This document shows, piece by piece, positions 43,451-51,390 of a DNA stretch of 64,000 nt. Source of the DNA: CAYTBN01 sp964436045 (GTDB lineage Bacteria; Myxococcota_A; UBA796; UBA9615; CAYRNR01); assembly GCA_964436045.1 (NCBI GenBank), contig CAYTBN010000027.1, forward strand, positions 25,464 to 89,463. Reading direction: 5' to 3'. The position numbers and the translations under genes are program-made. The number at the start of each line of letters is the position of its first letter. Within the stretch, counting starts at the first letter, position 1. The notes beneath the pieces were generated by a model. That model saw nothing but the letters and a program-made list of their open reading frames with translations, did no database searches and was not told where the DNA came from.

Positions 43451-45346
43451 TCAGCGCCGCCGTCGCGCCAGCACCCCCGCCATCGCCAGCAGCAGCCCGG
43501 CCGGGGCGGGGCCTCCGCCAGCCGAACGACAGCGGCAGGCGAACCCCGACGGCCCTGTCACGTCGTCGTCTCCAGCGGTGTCGTCGTCGTCATCGTCGTC
43601 GTCGTCGCCCGCGGTGTCGTCGTCGTCCGCGGTGTCGTCGTCGTCCGCGGTGTCGTCGTCGCCGCTGCAGTCCGCGTCGTCGCCGTCCACGTCGCCGTCG
43701 TTGTCGACGCCGTCCTCGCAGTCCTCGCCCGCGTCGGGGTGGACCGCGGCGTCGCCGTCGTCACACTCCTCGCAGGCCAGGAAGTCGTCGCCGTCCTCGT
43801 CGACCTCGTCCTCCTCCGGTCCGCCCACGCAGTCCGAGTCGAACCCGTCGCAGACCTCTTCAGCGAAGGGGTGAATCCCTGGGTGGTGATCCGCGCAGTC
43901 CTCCATCGGAGCGAACCATCCGTCGCCGTCGTCGTCGGTCACCCCGTCGGCGGCCAGGACCCACATGGTCCCGTAAGCGGTACCGGGCTCGACGACGAAC
44001 AGGTCGTAGAGGTCGTCCCCGTTGCCATCACTGAGGCCGATCAGCTTGCCCAGGGAGCCGTCCTGGACGCTGCCGCGGAACATCCCCGGGAGCTGTCTGA
44101 AGGACAGATCGGTACCGGCCTCGGCGAATACCTCGCCACGCACCAGACCCAACGCGCCGCTGCCGTCCACGTCCAGATCCGCCCCAGGGGCGGCGATCCA
44201 GAGCATGCCCTCGTTCGAACCGCTGTAGGAGGGCGCCGTCCGCAGGTATCGGCCGACGTAGTCCCCGGGGTCCTCCCCCCTGATCGATGCCATTGCGTCG
44301 CCGGGCCCGTACTCGCCACCGGCCGCCAGGCCGGCCACGTCGAACACGTACACCGCCCCGCGTCCGTCCTCGGACGCGGGTGCGGAGCCGACGACGTGGA
44401 TGCCACCCCCCAGCCCCACGCCGCCGAGCAGGGACAGCCGGGCGCCCAGGTCGCGGGTGTTACCGTCGCCACGGATGACCCGGGTGGCCACGCTCTCGAT
44501 ACGGCGCACGGGGAAGACGCCGTCGTCGCCGTCGACGACGTAGATCGCCCCGAACGGTTCGCCGGTCGGATCCTGGACATTGGCGTCCCCCACGATCAGG
44601 TCCGGGTTCCCCGTCCCGTCCAGGTCGGGAGCCACGATCAGGGCCGTGCACAGGGACTGTTCGCCGACGAAGCCCATGTCGGCGCTGCCGATATCGAGAG
44701 CAGGCCCGTTGTTCACCTCGCCCCAGATCAGCAGCCCCCCTTCCCCAAGGTTGCCCGGGCCGTCCCAGCCCGGCGCGCACGCGATGACCTCGTCGTTGGC
44801 CTTCGACGCCAGGAACTCGCCGCCCGCCACGGCCGCGCCCAGGCGAGTTCCGGCGGTGGGGCTCTCGATGTGGATCGCGCCGTTGTGCGGATACTGCAGC
44901 TCCCAGATCGAGGGGTCGGGCAGGCCGAAGAAGATCACGACCTCGCCCGCACCGGAGTTGGCGCCCGGCGCGCCGACGATCAGGTCGTCCCGGGTGTCGC
45001 CGTTGAGGTCCGCGACGGCCAGAGCCGTCCCGAACTCGTCGAAGTCACCGTCGCCTCTGATTTCGACGGCGGCACCGATGTAGCTGGTCGTGACGTGGCC
45101 GTGCCCGGTCTCCACCGAGGAGATCACCGCCACCTGCCCGGGCGCATCCGAGCAACAGCCGACCGCCATGTCGAGCTGGCCATCGCCGTCGAAGTCTCCA
45201 AAGACCATGGCCTCGATCTGCATCGGGCTTTCGTCTTCGCCCGACACCGAATCCGGGACGACGGAGATGTCCGTCACGGCGAGTGCGGCGGATGGAGCGA
45301 GGGCGACGAGCGAGAACAGGCTGGCGGCGGCGGCGGTATGACGCAT
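43451..45346 (-). CDS. FG-GAP repeat protein with Asp linker and MYXO-CTERM tail
   Basis: 631 residues from the ATG opening MRHTAAA. Signal peptide to ALA. About seven FG-GAP/integrin-like repeats in the first 460 residues (FGDFDGDGQLDMAVG, VADLNGDTRDDLIVGAPG, APDLDGTGNPDLIVG). A MopE-type segment follows (DGDGWFAPMEDCADHHPGIHP, EEVCDGFDSDC), then an Asp-Thr-Gly linker. The tail CRCRSAGGG-hydrophobic-RRRR is a MYXO-CTERM-like sorting signal, expected to be processed by a rhombosortase-type or archaeosortase-like enzyme and to leave the protein lipid-linked or surface-exposed. Confidence 0.85.
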   Translation of the reverse strand: MRHTAAAASLFSLVALAPSAALAVTDISVVPDSVSGEDESPMQIEAMVFGDFDGDGQLDMAVGCCSDAPGQVAVISSVETGHGHVTTSYIGAAVEIRGDGDFDEFGTALAVADLNGDTRDDLIVGAPGANSGAGEVVIFFGLPDPSIWELQYPHNGAIHIESPTAGTRLGAAVAGGEFLASKANDEVIACAPGWDGPGNLGEGGLLIWGEVNNGPALDIGSADMGFVGEQSLCTALIVAPDLDGTGNPDLIVGDANVQDPTGEPFGAIYVVDGDDGVFPVRRIESVATRVIRGDGNTRDLGARLSLLGGVGLGGGIHVVGSAPASEDGRGAVYVFDVAGLAAGGEYGPGDAMASIRGEDPGDYVGRYLRTAPSYSGSNEGMLWIAAPGADLDVDGSGALGLVRGEVFAEAGTDLSFRQLPGMFRGSVQDGSLGKLIGLSDGNGDDLYDLFVVEPGTAYGTMWVLAADGVTDDDGDGWFAPMEDCADHHPGIHPFAEEVCDGFDSDCVGGPEEDEVDEDGDDFLACEECDDGDAAVHPDAGEDCEDGVDNDGDVDGDDADCSGDDDTADDDDTADDDDTAGDDDDDDDDDTAGDDDVTGPSGFACRCRSAGGGPAPAGLLLAMAGVLARRRR

Positions 45347-45412
45347 GGTGTGGTGCCTCCCTCGAGGATGGACACAGTATCGCCTCACTGGCGGCGCGAG
45401 GCCAGCCGGGGC

Positions 45413-46309
45413 CTACTCGGTGGGGGGGGCGGACAGGGACAGATCCAGTCTGACCGTTCCCCCGGCGCCGACCACGAGACCCTGGCTGAGGTGGTCGAAG
45501 GCCTCGTGCCAGACGTGCAACGTCCGCGCTGCGCCCTGATCCGGGTCGGCGGGATCCTCGTCCGAAGGCGGGCTCGGAACCCCCTCGATGACAAAGCCGC
45601 CATCCGCTGCGGTGAGGGCGGCGTAGGGATCGCGCATCACGTAGATCCAGGCGCGGGCGCCGCCGCCCTCCTCGCCCCGCAGGTGGATCAGGCCCGGAAC
45701 CCGCAACCGGCGGATCACCTCTCCGCTCGCCGGGACCTGGAGCAGGCCCAGATCGCGGTAGCCGTCCACGCGGATCAGCCGTACACCCCGGGCCACTCCA
45801 TCCGCCGCCGTGATCCGCAGCTCGCTACCCAGCGCGGCCAGCTGTATCCGGGGGTTGGCATCACACCCGGCGACAGCGATCGCCGCGTCACGCGGAGGCA
45901 GCGCCGCGCCGCTGTCGATGCCCTGGACCCACACGACGGCGTCCGGGACCGGGCCAGGATCGAACGCGGGCGTGCCGCTGCGGCATTCCTCGGAGTAGAT
46001 CCGGCCCAGCCCCGCGGCCGCCGTCGTCACGGTCCCGGACACGGTGTTCGGGGAGGCGACCTCGCCGGTCTGGTAGGCCGCGTCTGACTCCGCCCGCGGC
46101 CAGCGGGTCGGGGCGGCAGGCGGCACGTCCAGCAGTGCCTCGCCCGCCGGTTCCGCTGCCGCATTGGCGGCTTCCATGGAGGTCGACAGCCCCGCGCTGT
46201 CGTCGCCGTCCGGCTCCTCGGCACCGCAGCCGGACAGGAGCACGAGGGTGCCCAACAGCAGGATCGGGGTGGCGGACCGGGGGCGGGCGAGCGCGTCGCT
46301 ACGGTTCAT
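45413..46309 (-). CDS. Lipoprotein with cupredoxin/CarboxypepD-like plan
   Basis: 298 residues. Signal peptide with lipobox LSGC. The order matches a bacterial family in which a metal-less cupredoxin-like domain (DAVVWVQGI, CDANPRIQLAALGSELRITA, IHLRGEEGGG) is followed by a carboxypeptidase-regulatory-like beta-sandwich (AWIYVMRDPYAALTAADGGFVIEGVPSP, LHVWHEA). The Cu-binding His residues expected of a true cupredoxin are not obvious. Surface or periplasmic ligand binding is inferred. Overlaps the following gene by 11 bp. Confidence 0.75.
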   Translation of the reverse strand: MNRSDALARPRSATPILLLGTLVLLSGCGAEEPDGDDSAGLSTSMEAANAAAEPAGEALLDVPPAAPTRWPRAESDAAYQTGEVASPNTVSGTVTTAAAGLGRIYSEECRSGTPAFDPGPVPDAVVWVQGIDSGAALPPRDAAIAVAGCDANPRIQLAALGSELRITAADGVARGVRLIRVDGYRDLGLLQVPASGEVIRRLRVPGLIHLRGEEGGGARAWIYVMRDPYAALTAADGGFVIEGVPSPPSDEDPADPDQGAARTLHVWHEAFDHLSQGLVVGAGGTVRLDLSLSAPPTE

Positions 46310-48332
46310 CCAGGTCTTCCGGGGAGAACTCGGCGATCTCCTTCTCGATCTCGATCTGCGAGCCGATGGGCTTGGTGAGAATCCCCCTGGCCAGATCCGA
46401 GAGCACCTTGTTGGCGCGGCTCACGCGCTCCTTGGATCCGGAGCCTCCGGGGTCGAGTTCGATGACCCGCGAGAAGATGTCCTTGGCCTTGCGAGAGTCG
46501 GACTTGAACAGCTCCATCTCCCCTTGCTTGAGGAACAGATCGGCGGCCATCATCCGCTTGTCCTCACCGATGATCTCGGCCCGGTAGGCCCGCCGCCGCT
46601 CGGTGGAGGAGAAGGTCTGACGCACCTCGACGAGCCTGTCGCGGATCGCCGCCTTCATGTCCTGGATGTCCCCGATCTCGAGCTGGTCCATGATCGGCTC
46701 GTTGAGGGTCTTGGCGATGTTGTCGCAGGCGGCCACCAGCTCGTACTCGAGGCAGGACCAGTGGGCCTCGAGGAAGGCGAAGTGGTCCCGGTCCATGTAG
46801 TCCATGCGGTCGATCAGGAAACGCTCGGCGCGCATGGTCTTGAACAGCGGGCCCTCGCGCTCGGCGAGGCTGATGAGGCCCAGGTCCTGCAGCGACATCA
46901 CCAGCGACATCAGCTGCTTGGTGGGTAACTCCAGCCGTCCCAGGAGCTCGGCCACCTGCCAGCCACCGCGCAGATATCGCTGCACGAAGCGCGCTTCCTG
47001 GCCTCCGATCGAGAGCTGCCCGGCCAGGGCGCGCCCCTCCTCGGTCATGATCACGTGGTGCTTGTACAGCTTGTCGACCAGCTCGCGGACGGCCTTGTCC
47101 TCGATGTCCGCGAAACGTTGCCGCGACCGCTCCCACAAGACGGCCATCACGTCGACGGGATCCCCATCGGCCAGCTTTGCGAACTCCGGGACCTCGTAGA
47201 ACCAGTAGCTCCCGTAGTTGACGGCCAGCAGCCGGTCCGTGATCAGCTTGGCGGTCTCCGCCACCAGCTCCCGGGTCTTCGCCGCGCTGATCATCCCCAT
47301 CCGCACGACGCCCTCGTCCATCTCGTAGCCCATGATCGTGGACACGTAGCGGACTCGCTCCAGCGTGGTGGGATCGATCAGCTTCTGGCGGGAGATCTGG
47401 TACTCGATGGACTCGGATCGGCTGGCGGGTTCCCGGCTGTAGCGAACCGGCCTGCCGTCGACCACGTATCCCCAGTAACGCTCGCGGAAGCCGTCGACCA
47501 CCAGCAAGCCGGTCGCCGACTGGCGCAGCAGATCCATGAAGATCTCGCGCATCGACCGCTCGCCCAGGGAGCCCTCCATCAGCGCGGCCCCTGGTACGGT
47601 CTGGACCGCGCGGCCCGGCAGTGGAATCGCGCGCGCACCCGCGCTGGACGTGGGCGCAGCCGGCGCCTGATCGGAGGCCATCCCCCCCGACGGGGTCGCG
47701 GGCTGGGCGGCCTGGCGGCTCGGGGGTGGACTACCCGCGGGTGCGGCGCTGGCCGGACGGGCGCTCATGGGCTGGGATCGGGGCTTCCGCGGCGCGGCGG
47801 CCGGGGCCGGCTCTGCAGGCGCGACAGGCGCCTCGGGCGCCGGTTCCGTCGCTGCCTCGACCTCGACCGGCGGCGCGGTGGGCGCGGACGCGGGCTCGGG
47901 GGACGGCGCGACGGGCGCGGACGGCACGGGCTGTCCGCCGTAGGGATCGGCGGGTACCGAACACAGGGTTTCTTCCAGCTCCGACGAAGGGGTGACGGGC
48001 TGGCTGCGCGTGGTGTCCGGCGAGTCCTCGGTCCGTTCGATCCCGTCGGGGCGGGGCGTCGCCTGGGCGCGCTGCCCGAGCACCTCGAGGGCCTCCGCGG
48101 GCAGGGTGTCGAGCTGGACGATGGTGGCTACCTCGCCCGTGTGCATCACCTGGCCGGGCAGGATGAAGACGCGGTCCGCGTACTGCAGCTGCAGCTCCAC
48201 TTCCACCTGCTCGCCGATCCCCACGCCCGGCGTGGACGGCGCGGTCAGCACCCGGTGTTTGAGGCCGGACTGGTAGGTCCGCTGGCCCTGCTCCTTGGTC
48301 TTGATCGGGAAGGCGATCCGCTTGCCTACCAC
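46299..48332 (-). CDS. PilZ/DUF4388 signalling protein with degenerate J-like domain
   Basis: 677 residues from a GTG with GGAGGG upstream. An N-terminal PilZ-like domain (about 1-80) is followed by a Pro/Ala linker, then a DUF4388 region about 250-400 (GSLGERSMREIFMDLLRQSATGLLVVDG) and helical domains. The part around 470-560 (DHFAFLEAHWSCLEYELVAACDNIAK ... RRAYRAEI) aligns by eye with the HPD-containing J domain at the window's left edge but lacks HPD. A TPR-like tail follows. DUF4388 proteins are typical of Myxococcota motility/signalling; c-di-GMP binding via PilZ is possible. Confidence 0.85.
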   Translation of the reverse strand: MVGKRIAFPIKTKEQGQRTYQSGLKHRVLTAPSTPGVGIGEQVEVELQLQYADRVFILPGQVMHTGEVATIVQLDTLPAEALEVLGQRAQATPRPDGIERTEDSPDTTRSQPVTPSSELEETLCSVPADPYGGQPVPSAPVAPSPEPASAPTAPPVEVEAATEPAPEAPVAPAEPAPAAAPRKPRSQPMSARPASAAPAGSPPPSRQAAQPATPSGGMASDQAPAAPTSSAGARAIPLPGRAVQTVPGAALMEGSLGERSMREIFMDLLRQSATGLLVVDGFRERYWGYVVDGRPVRYSREPASRSESIEYQISRQKLIDPTTLERVRYVSTIMGYEMDEGVVRMGMISAAKTRELVAETAKLITDRLLAVNYGSYWFYEVPEFAKLADGDPVDVMAVLWERSRQRFADIEDKAVRELVDKLYKHHVIMTEEGRALAGQLSIGGQEARFVQRYLRGGWQVAELLGRLELPTKQLMSLVMSLQDLGLISLAEREGPLFKTMRAERFLIDRMDYMDRDHFAFLEAHWSCLEYELVAACDNIAKTLNEPIMDQLEIGDIQDMKAAIRDRLVEVRQTFSSTERRRAYRAEIIGEDKRMMAADLFLKQGEMELFKSDSRKAKDIFSRVIELDPGGSGSKERVSRANKVLSDLARGILTKPIGSQIEIEKEIAEFSPEDLDEP

Positions 48333-48424
48333 CAGCTTATTCCCTCCACCGCGCCACTGGGCGACGCCGGGCTCGAACGGGATTATACCCACCTGCCGCG
48401 ACAGCACCCGGGCGGAACGCTACG

Positions 48425-50365
48425 TCACATCTCGTCCAGATCCTCGGCTGCCACGTCCATCACGTCCTCGTCGCCGTCGGTCTCCGCCGCCGGGGTCAGG
48501 ATCCCCCGCTTGAGATCCTCGTTCACTCGGCGGGCACGAGCCAGCCGTAGCGTCGACTGCCCACCCCCCGGATCCACCTCTTGCACCCGCTCGAAACACT
48601 CCCGCGCCTTGTCGCCCTCTCCCTTGAACAGCGCCATCTCGCCCTGACGATGGAAGAGCTCGGCGGCCATCCGGCACTTCGCCTTCTCCACCAGGGTCCA
48701 CCGGTACTCCCGGCGCTGCTCATCGTCGGCAAACACCGTGCGGGCTTCCGCCAGCTTGGCGCGGATCGCGTCCCGAATCGCGCCGGCCGCGTCCAGCTCC
48801 AGCTCGTCGAGAACCGGGTCCAGCAACTTCTTCTCCACCCGGCCGCAGGCACGATCCAGCTCATCGGGGAGGCTGGTCCAGTGGGCCTCGACGAAGGCGA
48901 AGCGATTCTTGTCCATGTAGTCTTCGCGGTCGACGAGGAATCGCTCGGCGCGGGCGAGCCGCCAGTTGTCACCCTCCCGTTCCGAGAGGCTGATCAGCCC
49001 GAGGCTCTCGAGGGTGAACAGCACCTCGAGCAGCTCCCGTCGCGGGATCTCGATGCGACCCACCAGCTCGGCGACCTGCCAGCCGCCCCGCAGGTAGCGT
49101 TCGATCACCACCCGCTCCCGGTGCCGGATCGTCAGCTCGGGCACCAGGGCCCGGCCATGTTCGGTGATCAGCACGTGGTGCTTGTGCCACCGCTCGAGCA
49201 GCTCCTTGACCTTCTTCTCCGAGCGACCGGCGAACTTGGCCCGCGTCCGCTCCCACAGCACGTTCATCACGTCCGCTGGGCGTCCCGGCACCAGGCTCTG
49301 CACGTCCTCGAGTTCGAAGAACCGGAAGCGGCCGAAGTTGACCACCATCAGCCGCTCGGTCACCTGGGTCGCGCAGGAGCGCAGGACCTCGTCCACCTGT
49401 TCCCGGGTGAGCAGCTCGCGGCGCAACAGCGCTTCGTCCAGGGGCAGGCCCAGCAGGTCCGCCTGCTCCCGGACCCGCTCGAAGACCGCGGGCTCCAGCA
49501 GGGCCGCCTTGGAGAAATGGAACTCCAGCGCCTCGGCTCGGGTCTGGGGCTCGCGGTGGTAGCGCAGGGGGCGACCATGGGCGAAGAATCCCCAGTACCG
49601 TTCCTTGTAGCCGTCCACCACCAGGACACCGGTGGATTGGGCCTTGAGCAGCTCCATGAACACGTCGGGCATGCTCTTGTCGGCCAGGGCTCCCTCCGTC
49701 AGCGGGGTCGCCCGGATCGCCGCCTGGGGCTTGCCGGGGATCGGCAGGCCCGTCTCGGGATCCGCGGGTGAGGCGGCGGCCGGGGCGGCGGGATCGCTGG
49801 GGGGTGCGGCCGGGGCGGGGCCTGCGCCGGACTGCCCGGAGATCGGCCGCGTCTTCGGCGCCTTGTGCCCCCTGAGACGGAAGGTACGGGTGCTGGTGCC
49901 CGGGGGGCCCGATCGGGCGGCGTCGACGGAGGTCGACGCACCCGACGAGGCTCGCGGCGGGGCGGGCGCCGCAGCCGCCGTCGGCGGTGGAATGGTCCGT
50001 GGCTGTGCGGGTTCGGTGGACTCCGGTGCGGGTGGCTCGGGCGCCGCGGGCGCGGACGGCGCAGCGGATTCTGCCGGCGCCGGCTTGGGGGGCGGCGGTG
50101 GCAGCTCGCCGATGACCGCGTAGATCTTGGCCGGGACGTCTTCCATCTGGACGATCGTGGCCGACCCGCCGCAATGGACCACCTTGGCCGGTATCGGGAA
50201 CGTATCTTTTGTGGGCGCCAGGGTCAGCGCGATGGTGACAGCGTCCCCCTGGGCCAGGTCGCCGTCCACCGGGACGGTGAGCATCCGGTGCTTGAGCCCG
50301 GATCCATACAGCCGGCGCCCGTGTTTCACCGAGTTGATCGAGAACTCGATGGTCTTTGTGGACAC
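48425..50365 (-). CDS. PilZ/DUF4388 signalling protein (paralogue)
   Basis: 646 residues from a GTG preceded by GGGAG. Same plan as its downstream neighbour: PilZ-like domain (VSTKTIEFSINSVKHGRRLYGSGLKHRML), Pro/Ala linker, DUF4388 (LADKSMPDVFMELLKAQSTGVLVVDG), helical region, degenerate J-like segment (RFAFVEAHWTSLPDELDRACGRVEK, RREYRWTL) and TPR-like tail. The two are 92 bp apart and probably arose by tandem duplication. A coupled small gene precedes it. Confidence 0.85.
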   Translation of the reverse strand: MSTKTIEFSINSVKHGRRLYGSGLKHRMLTVPVDGDLAQGDAVTIALTLAPTKDTFPIPAKVVHCGGSATIVQMEDVPAKIYAVIGELPPPPPKPAPAESAAPSAPAAPEPPAPESTEPAQPRTIPPPTAAAAPAPPRASSGASTSVDAARSGPPGTSTRTFRLRGHKAPKTRPISGQSGAGPAPAAPPSDPAAPAAASPADPETGLPIPGKPQAAIRATPLTEGALADKSMPDVFMELLKAQSTGVLVVDGYKERYWGFFAHGRPLRYHREPQTRAEALEFHFSKAALLEPAVFERVREQADLLGLPLDEALLRRELLTREQVDEVLRSCATQVTERLMVVNFGRFRFFELEDVQSLVPGRPADVMNVLWERTRAKFAGRSEKKVKELLERWHKHHVLITEHGRALVPELTIRHRERVVIERYLRGGWQVAELVGRIEIPRRELLEVLFTLESLGLISLSEREGDNWRLARAERFLVDREDYMDKNRFAFVEAHWTSLPDELDRACGRVEKKLLDPVLDELELDAAGAIRDAIRAKLAEARTVFADDEQRREYRWTLVEKAKCRMAAELFHRQGEMALFKGEGDKARECFERVQEVDPGGGQSTLRLARARRVNEDLKRGILTPAAETDGDEDVMDVAAEDLDEM

Positions 50366-50366
50366 G

Positions 50367-50627
50367 CTACTCTCCCGATCTGCCGTCTGCCGGTCCGGCC
50401 GGACTGCCGGCACAACTGCCATCCTCACGAGAAACCATCTCCATCGTCAACCGCGTGAGGATGGAGATCACGCGATCCTGGATCCGCCCCGCGACCCCGT
50501 GCGCCCGGTGTACCTCGAGCGGATCCATGGCTGCCAGTGCCCCATCGTCGGGTGTGATTCCGGCCAGCAACCGATCGGCTTCCTGCAGCCGTTGGTACAC
50601 CACGTCCTGCCGCTCGCCACTGGGCAT
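50367..50627 (-). CDS. Small hypothetical protein coupled to PilZ/DUF4388 gene
   Basis: 86 residues from an ATG with a strong GGGAGGT Shine-Dalgarno. Its stop is one base from the GTG of the next gene, so translation is coupled. The product is helical, with a mid-protein Asp/Met/Leu segment and no signal peptide or known domain. Conserved coding signal rests on context. Confidence 0.55.
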   Translation of the reverse strand: MPSGERQDVVYQRLQEADRLLAGITPDDGALAAMDPLEVHRAHGVAGRIQDRVISILTRLTMEMVSREDGSCAGSPAGPADGRSGE

Positions 50628-50664
50628 CGACACCTCCCGCGCTGGGTTCGCTCGCCCGTGCAAC

Positions 50665-50670
50665 TATAAT
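50665..50670 (+). promoter_or_regulatory. TATAAT -10 box upstream of Asp-linker lipoprotein
   Basis: A perfect TATAAT stands 30 bp before the ATG at 50700, unusual in this GC-rich sequence. The -35 region (about 50642-50648) is poor. It also lies 38 bp upstream of the small gene on the minus strand, so the gap is a divergent promoter region. Confidence 0.35.
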
Positions 50671-50699
50671 GGTGCAAACCCGCAACGGGAGACAGGGCG

Positions 50700-51359
50700 A
50701 TGAGCTGGACCGACACCTCCTTGGTCATCCTGGTCCTGGCCGGCGGCATCGCGCTGACGGGCGGCGGCTGCGCTGGCACCCTCTCGGTGGGCGACCCCCT
50801 GGGCGGCGACGACGATGTCGGAGACGACGACGCCACGGGGGACGACGACGTCACCGGGGATGACGATACGGGGGACGACGACGCCACGGGGGACGACGAC
50901 GTCACCGGAGACGACGACACCACCGACGAACCGGACATGAGCACCTGGACCGGCAGCCGGGAGGTGATCCTGGACTTCTCCGAGTACGCCGAGGAGTACG
51001 CGGGCAAGGTCGACTGCGGAGCCCCCTACGAGATGAACGGCGTCGAGATGACCGCGGACTACCAGGATCTGTGCCCGGTCTGCGCGTTCGTGTTCGCCGT
51101 CAACCACGATCCGGATCCGGCCGCCTCCGATTGCCTCGATCAAGCCTACATCAGCGCGTCGAACTTCGACGCCTTGTACGGTATCCAGATGTCCAGCGAG
51201 ACCGAGTTCATCCTCTGGCGCAACGACGGCGGCGAAGGCACCCTGGAGGTCTACGGCGAGGGCGCCATCGACGGCTCCGACTTCAACTACGAGACCGCAC
51301 AGGGCGACGCCGGCTGGTACGCCTGGTGGGTCGAGGGCCAGGGCACCCTCGGCGGCTGA
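50700..51359 (+). CDS. Lipoprotein with TGDDD repeat linker
   Basis: 219 residues. Signal peptide with lipobox GGGC, then about eight ATGDDDV/TGDDDT units. The mature domain is about 130 residues with four Cys (VDCGAPYEMNG, DLCPVCAFVF, SDCLDQ) and aromatic residues, resembling the Trp/Cys domain of the lipoprotein at 18.9 kb. Unknown function. Ends 31 bp upstream of the RPH-like gene. Confidence 0.75.
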   Translation: MSWTDTSLVILVLAGGIALTGGGCAGTLSVGDPLGGDDDVGDDDATGDDDVTGDDDTGDDDATGDDDVTGDDDTTDEPDMSTWTGSREVILDFSEYAEEYAGKVDCGAPYEMNGVEMTADYQDLCPVCAFVFAVNHDPDPAASDCLDQAYISASNFDALYGIQMSSETEFILWRNDGGEGTLEVYGEGAIDGSDFNYETAQGDAGWYAWWVEGQGTLGG

Positions 51360-51390
51360 GCCTCCCAGCTCGCGCACCCGAAACCCCGCC

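Noticed and set aside
43073..46087. 1004-residue plus-strand open frame
   Set aside because: Antisense to the FG-GAP protein and a lipoprotein, both with signal peptides and coherent domains. The plus-strand product is His/Val/Asp-rich with no domain, as expected for a GC-rich shadow frame.
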